A stretch of DNA of 64,000 bases from Bacteroidaceae bacterium (GTDB taxonomy: Bacteria; Bacteroidota; Bacteroidia; Bacteroidales; Bacteroidaceae), in contig JAFUAH010000019.1 in the NCBI GenBank assembly GCA_017464345.1, positions 1 through 64,000 on the forward strand, in the 5' to 3' direction. Under the pieces are notes generated by a model, which was given only the letters and a program-made list of their open reading frames with translations, searched no databases and was not told the DNA's origin. This document shows, one piece after another, positions 28,146 through 36,155 of the stretch. Within the stretch, counting starts at the first letter, position 1; each line of letters begins with the position of its first letter. The position numbers and the translations under genes were made by a program.

Positions 28146-30939
28146 TAGAGGCATGAGGTGCGTCGCCACTATGGGCTGGATGCTATTGATTCTGCTGGTG
28201 GGCATAAGCGCACCTGCCGAGGCAAAAGAGGAAGAGGAGGCACATCTCACCCGCAACTACATCAACCGTATCAAACAATACATCGCCGTGAACTCGTGGA
28301 GCGAGGCCAAGCGCATCATCGACGAGGGCCTGTCCTTCTACCCCGACGACCCAGACCTGCGATACTACAACGGACGTTACTTCTACGTCACCCACAACCT
28401 GGACGAAGCCCGATACAATCTGATTCGCGCCACGCAAGACGACGACCAACATTTTCAGGCCAAACGCTTGCTTGTGGACGTAGAAGAGGAACAAAAGCAC
28501 TACTCCAGTTCCATCTGCTACATCAACGAACTGCTTGAGTTCCAACCCTATGACCGCGACCTTTGGCGTCGCAAGATTGCCCTCTATCGCAAACTGGGCA
28601 ACCATGCGGAGGCCGACGCAGCCCTGCAACGTCTGGCTCGCATCTATCCCAATGACACCATCGTGAACAAAGAACTGCGCGACCGCAATCGCGAAACCTG
28701 GAACGAAGTGTTAGGACGCAGTTCGCTTCCTCAGTCTGCCAATAGCCTGGAACGCTGGCTCGAACTCGACCCCAAGAATTTTGAGTACTACGAACAACTC
28801 ATCAACATCTACGAACGCATGGGTGAATATGACCATGCTCTAGGTGCTGTAAATCGTGGTCTGGTACACTTCCCGGGCAACGGCATCTTGGTAAACAAAG
28901 GGGTCGGTCTGTTGGTGTACCAAGAGCGTTATACCCAGGCCATCAACTTTGCCAAGCAAAACGGAGGGGCACGCCTCTACGACGACCTACTGCACGAAAT
29001 TGCAGCCGACGCCCGACTTCACGACCCCTATGAGGCTCATGCACGACTTTACGCACAAACCCATGACAAGGACGCACTCACCTATCTCATCAATACATCC
29101 CTGACGCGCCACTATGATGATGATGCCCGGCTCTACCTCAACGAAGCCATCAAGCGCGATGGACGTACTACACCACTGCTGATGAAACTCTACGCTCTGG
29201 AGAAACATACTGGCAATAACAGTGCTGCACTCCGCCTGTTAGAGGAGCTATGTGACAAAGATACCAATGATGATGAATTGACCGAGGAATACGCCAACCT
29301 GATGTTGGCCCTAGGGCGTCATGACATGGAAACAGCTCAATGGGCTGATGCCCACACTCATCTGACACGTGCATTAGACAAGATGACCCCGACACAAGAG
29401 GCTTGGCCCGCTGCCGTTTCGTGCCAGATTAGTGTATTAGGACACTTAGGTCGATACGAAGAAGCTCGCGAGCTCCTGCAGGAAGCTTCGCATCAAACTT
29501 CCCACGAACAGGTCAGCCGCTTTATCTCGGCCTACGAAGCCATCATGGTTGTCAGGCTCCGTACACTCGTGGAGGAAGAGCACTATGAAGAGGCTCTGCG
29601 ACAAGCAAGAAATCTGCTCAGCGAAGTGCCTAATAGTGAGGCGGCTCTGCGGTGCTGTATCAACATGTGCCAAACCCTTCATCGCGACGACTTATTCTAT
29701 GACTATGCCCGACAAGGCTATGAAGCACACCCAGACATTCCCTACTTCATCATAAAATGGGCACAGGCCCTGCAACAAATGGGGGAGAACAGCAAGGCAC
29801 TATCTCTATTGCTCCCCCACCAATCGGACGAAGAGTGGGTGAACCCACAGCTGGTCATGGCCCACTCAGCCATCAGTGCCGAATGGGGACAAGAATTACT
29901 GAAGAACCACATGCCGGAACGGGCCCTACACATCGTGGATTCTGCACTCGTCTACACTCCCAACAACAAGGAGCTACTCTTCATCAAGGGACTGGCTTAC
30001 GAACATCTGAAAGACTTCCGAAAAGCATGGCAACTGCAACAGAGCAACTATGAGCCTGGCAATGCTGAGCAAAAGGAATGGTACGAGCACATGCGGTACA
30101 TTCGCTTCCGCAGCTACAACAACCGAATCGATGCTTCATATACCTCCGCTTTTTACGATACGAAGAACGACGGACTGGCCTCCATCGGGCACCTCTATTC
30201 CGTGGCCAATTTGGCCTACAGCCATTTGTTCAAACGCGATGCCGTGACTGGACAAATCAGTTACAAGGGAATCGACGGCTACCACACCGACGAGGATAAC
30301 GAGACCGGCGGCATCGGTCTGGACTTCATGGCACAGTGGGAGCATACTTTCAACCACCGCTGGAGTGGGCTGGCCAGCCTAGCCTATTCTACTCGCTTTT
30401 TCAATAAAATCGGGGCTAACCTCTCTGCCAGTTATGCTGCTAACCGAGGCTGGACACCCAGCCTGAGACTGGGATACCGCCGCACACCAAGAACTTACCT
30501 CTATTTGGATGCTGGCCAGAGCCAGCAGGAGAAGTTCAACTTGCTGCTCATCAGTCCCTCCGTGGAGAAATCCTGGGGGCGCATTAAGGCCATGGCCAAC
30601 ATTGACCTCACAGCCATGAAGTCGGGGCTATACTACAATGTTGGGCTGAAGGGAAAACTCTTTATCAACGAAGATAATATTTCTTCCGTCTCCCTGCTGA
30701 CAGGTTTTGGTTCCTTCCCCGAACTCTCCTTTTTTGAACAGACCGCCCTGCGCAACGTCTCGCACACCAACGCCATGGTGGGCTTCGATGCCCAGTACCT
30801 CTGTACATCCAATCTCTACCTAGGGCTGGCTGGCAGCTGGAACACCTATTTCAATCCACATCGGCTAGCCGACGGCAGTCTGACGGACTCCTACCGCAAC
30901 ATATACAGTCTAACCCTGCAACTCCACGTTGCTTTTTAA
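28126..30939 (+). CDS. TPR protein with C-terminal YaiO-type outer-membrane beta-barrel
   Basis: The 937-residue protein has a signal peptide (GWMLLILLVGISAPAEA), about 600 residues of TPR-like helix pairs (SWSEAKRIIDEGLSFYPDDP, YEEALRQARNLLSEVPNSEA, MPERALHIVDSALVYTPNN), and about 280 residues of alternating strands ending in LTLQLHVAF. The terminal Phe is typical of outer-membrane barrels. The layout equals PgaA, BcsC and AlgK/AlgE-type exporters, in which TPRs in the periplasm guide a polymer to the barrel. It overlaps the GT2 gene by 20 bases; a start at 28153 (MRCVATMGWM) would remove the overlap and still keep the signal. I infer an outer-membrane exporter for the product of the synthase. 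Confidence 0.8.
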   Translation: MKTINHNRGMRCVATMGWMLLILLVGISAPAEAKEEEEAHLTRNYINRIKQYIAVNSWSEAKRIIDEGLSFYPDDPDLRYYNGRYFYVTHNLDEARYNLIRATQDDDQHFQAKRLLVDVEEEQKHYSSSICYINELLEFQPYDRDLWRRKIALYRKLGNHAEADAALQRLARIYPNDTIVNKELRDRNRETWNEVLGRSSLPQSANSLERWLELDPKNFEYYEQLINIYERMGEYDHALGAVNRGLVHFPGNGILVNKGVGLLVYQERYTQAINFAKQNGGARLYDDLLHEIAADARLHDPYEAHARLYAQTHDKDALTYLINTSLTRHYDDDARLYLNEAIKRDGRTTPLLMKLYALEKHTGNNSAALRLLEELCDKDTNDDELTEEYANLMLALGRHDMETAQWADAHTHLTRALDKMTPTQEAWPAAVSCQISVLGHLGRYEEARELLQEASHQTSHEQVSRFISAYEAIMVVRLRTLVEEEHYEEALRQARNLLSEVPNSEAALRCCINMCQTLHRDDLFYDYARQGYEAHPDIPYFIIKWAQALQQMGENSKALSLLLPHQSDEEWVNPQLVMAHSAISAEWGQELLKNHMPERALHIVDSALVYTPNNKELLFIKGLAYEHLKDFRKAWQLQQSNYEPGNAEQKEWYEHMRYIRFRSYNNRIDASYTSAFYDTKNDGLASIGHLYSVANLAYSHLFKRDAVTGQISYKGIDGYHTDEDNETGGIGLDFMAQWEHTFNHRWSGLASLAYSTRFFNKIGANLSASYAANRGWTPSLRLGYRRTPRTYLYLDAGQSQQEKFNLLLISPSVEKSWGRIKAMANIDLTAMKSGLYYNVGLKGKLFINEDNISSVSLLTGFGSFPELSFFEQTALRNVSHTNAMVGFDAQYLCTSNLYLGLAGSWNTYFNPHRLADGSLTDSYRNIYSLTLQLHVAF

Positions 30940-30966
30940 TGAATCATTTCCTCCCCCTCACGAGAC

Positions 30967-32682
30967 ATGAACCGCTCACCGTTTCTATACCTGCTTCTAA
31001 GCCTTTTCATCAGTTCCTGCAACCATCTGATGGCTGATGAAGAGGCTACAGCCTTTGAATATCGAGAAATACACTTACCCGACGGGTACACTTCCGAGGG
31101 GAAAGCACTTGGGCTGAATAACATAGACCAAGACTGGGGGCTGTGGGGGCACCATCTGGGGACTGTACTGCCGGCCTCCCATTCACATTCGGTCTATGCC
31201 ACCCAGGACGGACGTCCCAGCGAGGAGCAGTTCTGCTTTTCATCTGACAAACTTTACGAATACATCTGCACTTACGTCCGGGATAACTTCGGCACCAAGC
31301 ACACACAGCGTTTTGCCATCCTGCCCAACGACAACTCCATCGTCTGCCAGTGCCGGCAATGTGTGGCCAGGGGATGCACGCCAGAGGATGCGACGCCTGC
31401 TGTCTCCTACATGCTGGAACGCCTGGCTGCCCGTTTTCCCCACCATCAGTTCTTCACTTCTTACTATCTAACTACCCACAGCCTGCCCACACGCCCCATG
31501 CCTGCAAACACAGGAGTGCTCATAAGTGCCATCACCTTCCCCCTAAGCACGCACACCACACCGCAAGAGGAGGCATTCACACGCTTGCTTAAGGATTGGG
31601 CCCAACTGACTCCGAACATTTACATCTGGGACTATATCAATAATTTCGACGACTACTTTACGCCTTATCCTGTCCTGACCGTTATGCAGCACCGCTTCCG
31701 GCTATATGCCTCAGCAGGCGTTCGTGGCATATTTCTGAATGGAAGCGGGACGGAGTACAGCACCTTCAGCCGTATCCACACCCACCTGCTGTCCGAACTC
31801 ATGTGCAAACCTGATGCCAACTGGCGTACCCTGCTCACCCAAACTTGCGACAAACTCTATCCCGTGACAGGCTCTACCATAGCCCACTTCATCTTGCAAC
31901 AGGAGGATTCCTTACAAGATCAGCCGGCCCCCCTGCCTCTCTACGAAGGCATGGAGGTTGCACGCCACAACTATCTGCACGAAACAGACTTCACAACCTT
32001 CCACGACCAGCTTCTACATCTCTTGCCACAGACCAAGGGGAAGGAACACCACGAAATATCCTTGCTCGTCCGTGCCCTGATGTTGCCTCGCCTCGAACTT
32101 AAACGCATACATGCCCAAACCGCCGATACCCAATCCATGCTGGAGCAATTGGCCAGCCTGGAAAAGGAGGGTATACACGTGTACAGCGAGACGTGCTGGA
32201 CGATAGACGACTACGTCAAGGAGTACGACAAGATGGCACGGCACGCCCAGAGTACCAATCATATCAATCGTCTACTGGGGCAGACACTACTGCCACTGAC
32301 AGCACTTGATGAGGGCTACACCGACATCTCCATCCTCACCGATGGTCTACTAGGCCTGCCCAGCAACTATCACTGCGGCCATTTCATATCCTCTGCCGAC
32401 CCGACACTGCGCATCGTGCTGCCCAAACTCCCTGGACTACGCCGCGTTTGCGTCGGGCTCATCAGCAACCAGCAATTCCACATAGGTCTGCCCCGACGCG
32501 TAACCCTGACCAGCGGCGACAACGAGATTGGCAGCATCGTCCCCCACCCCACCACAGCCGTGGCCCAACGCACTACACTGGAGTTCGAAGTTCCCCAGCA
32601 AGTGGAAACTCCGTTGACCATCACACTATACCACAATCCCGAAGCCCACACCATGGCCATCGACGAGATAGAAGCCTATTAA
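30967..32682 (+). CDS. DUF4838 lipoprotein (GH20-like hydrolase fold expected)
   Basis: The 571-residue protein has a lipoprotein signal ending LFISSC (Cys 18). It shows DUF4838 hallmarks: FAILPNDNSIVCQCRQC (residues 117-132), ATPAVSYMLERLAARFP, FTSYYLTTHSLP and NIYIWDYINNFDDYFTPYPVL. DUF4838 is related to the catalytic barrels of glycoside hydrolases such as alpha-glucuronidases and GH20. C127, C129, C132 and C137 lie close together and could bind a metal. It follows the exporter gene after 27 bases. By position it corresponds to the periplasmic trimming or modifying hydrolase that accompanies PgaABCD, Pel and alginate systems. Activity is unproven. Confidence 0.75.
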   Translation: MNRSPFLYLLLSLFISSCNHLMADEEATAFEYREIHLPDGYTSEGKALGLNNIDQDWGLWGHHLGTVLPASHSHSVYATQDGRPSEEQFCFSSDKLYEYICTYVRDNFGTKHTQRFAILPNDNSIVCQCRQCVARGCTPEDATPAVSYMLERLAARFPHHQFFTSYYLTTHSLPTRPMPANTGVLISAITFPLSTHTTPQEEAFTRLLKDWAQLTPNIYIWDYINNFDDYFTPYPVLTVMQHRFRLYASAGVRGIFLNGSGTEYSTFSRIHTHLLSELMCKPDANWRTLLTQTCDKLYPVTGSTIAHFILQQEDSLQDQPAPLPLYEGMEVARHNYLHETDFTTFHDQLLHLLPQTKGKEHHEISLLVRALMLPRLELKRIHAQTADTQSMLEQLASLEKEGIHVYSETCWTIDDYVKEYDKMARHAQSTNHINRLLGQTLLPLTALDEGYTDISILTDGLLGLPSNYHCGHFISSADPTLRIVLPKLPGLRRVCVGLISNQQFHIGLPRRVTLTSGDNEIGSIVPHPTTAVAQRTTLEFEVPQQVETPLTITLYHNPEAHTMAIDEIEAY

Positions 32683-32711
32683 GCAACACATAAAACGTAA
32701 ACGAACAACAG

Positions 32712-33299
32712 ATGAAGAAGTTGCGCCCACACCAGCTGTTTGCCGCCTGCCTGACGGCGATTGTCCTGCTCCTGTGCATCTCTTGCGAGAAGAAACTCGA
32801 ACCGGCCACCATCATCGTCACCGACCCTGTGCGTCACTACTATCCCGTGGTGCAAGGCGAGATGCTGGGCATCACCTACGAGATGGAGAATACCTGCGAA
32901 CACCCTCTCTTCATCCAAGAAGTACAGACGACGTGCGGTTGCATCATTCCCCGTGACGCATTGCCCATTGTCATTCTGCCCCACAAGAGCGGTTTCCTGC
33001 ATCTCGACTTCAATACCATTAAGAATTCGGGCTACGTCAGTCACCATATTTACTGCTATGGCAATTTCCGCGACTCGGCACGCATACACCTTAGTTTTGA
33101 CACGAACGTTGTCCCACAGGCCGACTACATCCGCGACTACGAACAACTTTGGCAGGAACAAATCAGGCATCGCCGTTCCGTGCGCTCATTCGTGGATGGC
33201 GAATCGTCACAGAAAGGCTACTACACCAACGAGCACGAGGACCCTCGTACACTGAACAAGGAAGAGATTCAGAACACGGTGGATACGTACACTCCCTAA
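32712..33299 (+). CDS. DUF1573 family lipoprotein
   Basis: The 195-residue protein has a lipoprotein signal ending LLCISC (Cys 25). One DUF1573 Ig-like domain follows, with the diagnostic VQTTCGCIIP segment, then a charged tail of about 60 residues. DUF1573 domains occur in many Bacteroidetes envelope lipoproteins and have no fixed function. This is the last gene of the five-gene cluster, 29 bases after the DUF4838 gene. Its stop codon is only nine bases from the stop of the converging DUF4435 gene, and no terminator hairpin is visible there, so the two transcripts probably overlap. Confidence 0.78.
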   Translation: MKKLRPHQLFAACLTAIVLLLCISCEKKLEPATIIVTDPVRHYYPVVQGEMLGITYEMENTCEHPLFIQEVQTTCGCIIPRDALPIVILPHKSGFLHLDFNTIKNSGYVSHHIYCYGNFRDSARIHLSFDTNVVPQADYIRDYEQLWQEQIRHRRSVRSFVDGESSQKGYYTNEHEDPRTLNKEEIQNTVDTYTP

Positions 33300-33308
33300 A
33301 CGCCTTCT

Positions 33309-34376
33309 CTACAAAGCCGCTGATGCCCCCGACGACGACCTCTCGCAGTCAGTAGTAGCCTGTGGTGAGTCTGACAGCGGGCACATACCTTCGGCAAACT
33401 GCCGAAGGTCGTCATGCAAGCGGCGGAAGGGTTCACTCTGGAGATACTTCGTACTCTTACGCAACATCTGATCTATGGCACCCAGCCGACGCTGGTAGCA
33501 TGAGAGTTCGTTCTGCCGTTGCTGACTGTGGACGGCATTGCGCCGGATTTCGGCTTCACGCTCCTTGCGCAACAGAGAACAGATGGGGGTCAGAAGGGGA
33601 ATGATGACACCGTCCATGACTGCATGGCCCTGCATGTACAGGTAGGTGGTCTCTGGCGTAAGCCCCATGCTCAACAACTGCTCCTTCAGTGGCTTATATG
33701 TCTTTTTGCCCTCAGGATAGTGCTGCTGCATCCAGTTTATCTTGCGATTGACGGTTCGGCGCAGTGTCTCCAGCGTGCGTTCGGGGTGATAGGGATTGAC
33801 ATCGCGAATGCTGACCAGTCCTGCAAAGTCCATTAGCGTGAAGCGACTGTAACAGTCGTAGCGATAGACCCAGACACTCCATACGAAGAGCGGCCAGACG
33901 ATGCGGCTATACTCGGCCATGAAACCTTCCAAGTCCACCATCTCACGATCGTTCAGCGTACTCATCACGCACACCTCATGCAGGCCACGAGCATAGCACT
34001 GATAATTCTCAATGGCATAGACATAGGTGTGGAAGATAAAAGGATTCTGGATGATGTTCCTCGAAACGGGCGTCGCCCCCTGCATCAGATAGTCGTAGTC
34101 GGCATCCACACAGGCAATCATCGCTCCACCCAAGTTTGCGCCCAACCGATTGGCCAGTACATATTTCTTTCCCTTTCCCAGGTTAGTCCGCGAGGGCAGC
34201 ATCACCTCGAAGGTGAGCCTATCCGTCTCAAACTCGTCGAGCACCTGCCGCCAGAAGAGCACATCGTCGTAACTCTCCACGTATGCCACCACCCTGCGTC
34301 GGGCCCGGTTGGGACGCAGGCGGTTAGCGGCTTCGATGTAGCGAGAAGTGATGTTGTCTGTCAGACGTTTGCCCAT
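33309..34376 (-). CDS. DUF4435 protein with TOPRIM-like acidic residues (AriB-like)
   Basis: The 355-residue cytoplasmic protein begins MGKRLTDNITSRYIEAANRLR. It has VVAYVESYDDVLFWR (E34) and AMIACVDADYDYL (D91, D93, D95), the E...DxD pattern of TOPRIM nuclease folds to which DUF4435 is related. The C-terminal third is helical and basic. It lies 53 bases after an ABC-type ATPase gene on the same strand. The ATPase + DUF4435 composition is that of the PARIS anti-phage system (AriA + AriB), where the DUF4435 effector acts when the ATPase senses a phage anti-restriction protein. Here the ATPase is shorter than I expect for AriA, so a housekeeping or other conflict role is also possible. Confidence 0.7.
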   Translation of the reverse strand: MGKRLTDNITSRYIEAANRLRPNRARRRVVAYVESYDDVLFWRQVLDEFETDRLTFEVMLPSRTNLGKGKKYVLANRLGANLGGAMIACVDADYDYLMQGATPVSRNIIQNPFIFHTYVYAIENYQCYARGLHEVCVMSTLNDREMVDLEGFMAEYSRIVWPLFVWSVWVYRYDCYSRFTLMDFAGLVSIRDVNPYHPERTLETLRRTVNRKINWMQQHYPEGKKTYKPLKEQLLSMGLTPETTYLYMQGHAVMDGVIIPLLTPICSLLRKEREAEIRRNAVHSQQRQNELSCYQRRLGAIDQMLRKSTKYLQSEPFRRLHDDLRQFAEGMCPLSDSPQATTDCERSSSGASAAL

Positions 34377-34429
34377 GGCGATACCTTTTCTTACGGCTGC
34401 TATTTATTTTCTCTTTTCCTTTTACGTAT

Positions 34430-35248
34430 TCACTGCTGGACGATGTCCTCCACGTCCGTCACACAGTCCTGCCATCCGTCCATGACAACGGCAGGGCTGT
34501 GGGTCGTGAGAACTACCTGGACGTTCGGATTCAGGTCACGCACCAGGGCTACAAGACGTTTCTGCCACTCGAAGTGCAAGCTCACCTCCGGCTCGTCCAT
34601 AAACAAGGTGTAGTGTTCACGATTCTGCACCAGCACGGTCAGCAGGATGATGAGCATTTGCTTCTCACCCGAAGACAGCTGGTAGGGTTCTATCACTTCA
34701 TCGTACTGCCGGAAAACAATCTCATTACTGTCGCGGGCGATGGTCTTCCCCGTCTCGCTGAAGAGTTCGTCCACCACGTCCTGGAAATGGGCCTTTTCGC
34801 CCACCATGGCCTGTGCCCGCTCCTGTGCATCGGGCAGACCGGAGGTCAGCAGTTCTATCATGCGGCGGGAGAGATTCACCTGATAGTCCAGATAGCGCCG
34901 CTGCAACATGTAGAGTTGCAGATCCAGCTCCGTCTGCAACTTCAGGTCCGTCACCTTTGAAAGCAGTTCGCTAGAGATGACGGCACGGTCGAAGGAGCGT
35001 ATGACATCGAACTTCACCGTCTCGGCCTCCTCAGGGCTGTACGTGATGCTGACGCCATCCAGATTGCGTTCCAAATCACGGAATTCTATGAGTTGCTTCA
35101 CCACGCGATTCAGTATGGTGGACTTCCCGACACCGTTCACACCGCTCAGGATGTTCACGTCGGGACGCAGTTCCCACACAATGTGGCGCCGTCCACTCCA
35201 CAGCGAGTCTATCTCTATGCGCTGAATATAATCTGCTGTCTTTTTCAT
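34430..35248 (-). CDS. ABC-type AAA ATPase (AriA-like, partner of DUF4435 protein)
   Basis: The 272-residue protein has Walker A GVNGVGKST (36-44), a helical insert of about 140 residues, the ABC signature LSSGEKQ (191-197), Walker B YTLFMDEPEVSLH (213-225) and the H-loop TTHSP (H250). This is the compact ABC-ATPase/AAA_15-AAA_21 type found in OLD, RecF-like and AriA proteins, without membrane spans. It is the upstream gene of the DUF4435 unit. It is about 270 residues, short for the type, and has no nuclease domain of its own, consistent with the effector residing in the next gene. Upstream, on the other side of palindrome copy 2, is a divergent nitroreductase. Confidence 0.78.
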   Translation of the reverse strand: MKKTADYIQRIEIDSLWSGRRHIVWELRPDVNILSGVNGVGKSTILNRVVKQLIEFRDLERNLDGVSITYSPEEAETVKFDVIRSFDRAVISSELLSKVTDLKLQTELDLQLYMLQRRYLDYQVNLSRRMIELLTSGLPDAQERAQAMVGEKAHFQDVVDELFSETGKTIARDSNEIVFRQYDEVIEPYQLSSGEKQMLIILLTVLVQNREHYTLFMDEPEVSLHFEWQKRLVALVRDLNPNVQVVLTTHSPAVVMDGWQDCVTDVEDIVQQ

Positions 35249-35358
35249 GGCTGCAATTTATGGGTTTCCTGTGTCAAAGGTAACCATTTCGCAGCAGACG
35301 GCCAAATATTACCAGTCTATTTTTCATGGCAAAGCATCCCGCATTGTCGGCAAGCACG

Positions 35359-35462
35359 GCTTCGCCTTGTGGGTCAATTGTCCGTCAAGGCCGACTCGCC
35401 CGAGTCAAAGCCCAGACCCGTACGGCTTTCGCTTGACGGACAATTGACCCACAAGGCGAAGC
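35359..35462. repeat. 90-bp palindromic element, copy 2 (core 35366-35455), inverted orientation
   Basis: Arms at 35366-35389 and 35432-35455 are identical to those of copy 1 over 24 bp, and the stem here is perfect over 31 bp (35359-35389 with 35432-35462). The 42-base centre matches the reverse complement of the centre of copy 1, so this copy is inverted. It lies between divergent genes (the ATPase and the nitroreductase), which excludes a pure terminator role. Confidence 0.95.
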
Positions 35463-35506
35463 CCTAGCTTTTCCTCTCGCAAGGCCTATATGTTCAGATT
35501 TTTTCG

Positions 35507-35514
35507 TATCTTTG
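35507..35514 (+). promoter_or_regulatory. Promoter -7 box TATCTTTG for the nitroreductase gene
   Basis: TATCTTTG matches the consensus and lies 29 bases before the ATG at 35544. Confidence 0.5.
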
Positions 35515-35543
35515 TATCCGAGGAACCGATAAAACGTAAGCCT

Positions 35544-36044
35544 ATGAACTTCAAAGAACTTTGCGCAACGAGATACAGTTGCCGCCAGTACAAGAGTGCC
35601 CCCATTCCCGAGGAAACGCTGGACTACATCCGCGAATGCGTGCGTCTGGCACCCTCGGCTGTCAATCTGCAGCCGTGGCGCTTCCTGCTCATCACCGATG
35701 CGGAACGACTGGCACAGGTCAAGTCCTGCTACAAGCGCGAGTGGATAGAGACAGCTCCGGCCATCGTCATCTGTTGCACCCGGCGCGACGAGGCCTGGAC
35801 ACGCCGCTGCGACCAGCACAACCACAGCGACATCGACATTGCCATCGCCACCGAACACCTCTGTCTGGCTGCATCGGAACAGGGGCTTGGCAACTGCTGG
35901 GTGTGCAACTTCGACGTGGACAAACTGAACCAGACGGGCATCGTGCCCGAAGGCTACGAGGCTGCCGTACTGGTGCCTCTGGGCTATGCAGCCGACCAAG
36001 CGACGGAGAAAAAGCGCAAACCCATGGAGGAAGTATGGGGATGA
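35544..36044 (+). CDS. Nitroreductase family FMN protein
   Basis: The 166-residue protein has the nitroreductase landmarks RYSCRQYKSAPIPEE (9-23), RLAPSAVNLQPWRF (35-48, phosphate/FMN binding) and AATEHLxLAASEQGLGNCW-type helix followed by a VPLGY segment. It belongs to the short FMN-dependent members of Bacteroidetes that reduce nitro compounds or quinones with NAD(P)H in the cytoplasm. I start at 35544 (MNFKELCATRYSCRQ), 29 bases after a TATCTTTG box. It ends at a strong hairpin at 36050-36094. The physiological substrate is unknown. Confidence 0.88.
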   Translation: MNFKELCATRYSCRQYKSAPIPEETLDYIRECVRLAPSAVNLQPWRFLLITDAERLAQVKSCYKREWIETAPAIVICCTRRDEAWTRRCDQHNHSDIDIAIATEHLCLAASEQGLGNCWVCNFDVDKLNQTGIVPEGYEAAVLVPLGYAADQATEKKRKPMEEVWG

Positions 36045-36049
36045 ACAAT

Positions 36050-36100
36050 GAGCCGGGGGCTGTGTCGTCATGTTTTCGACACTGCCCCCGGCTCCGTTTT
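36050..36100. terminator. Bidirectional terminator between the nitroreductase and the large secreted protein
   Basis: GAGCCGGGGGC (36050-36060) pairs with GCCCCCGGCTC (36084-36094), continuing inward as TGTGTCG/CGACACT. It is followed by CGTTTTCG on the plus strand and lies between converging genes. Confidence 0.8.
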
Positions 36101-36155
36101 CGCTATGGCCCATCCCGTTTACAGAAACCGGAATAGGAAGGGAACCTTGCTCCTG

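Noticed and set aside
25337-30939. A standard pgaABCD operon
   Set aside because: The GT2 and TPR-barrel parts fit, but no PgaB deacetylase and no PgaD are present and the order and other members differ.
33300-33308. A terminator between the DUF1573 and DUF4435 genes
   Set aside because: The stops are nine bases apart and no hairpin with a T-run is visible on either side.
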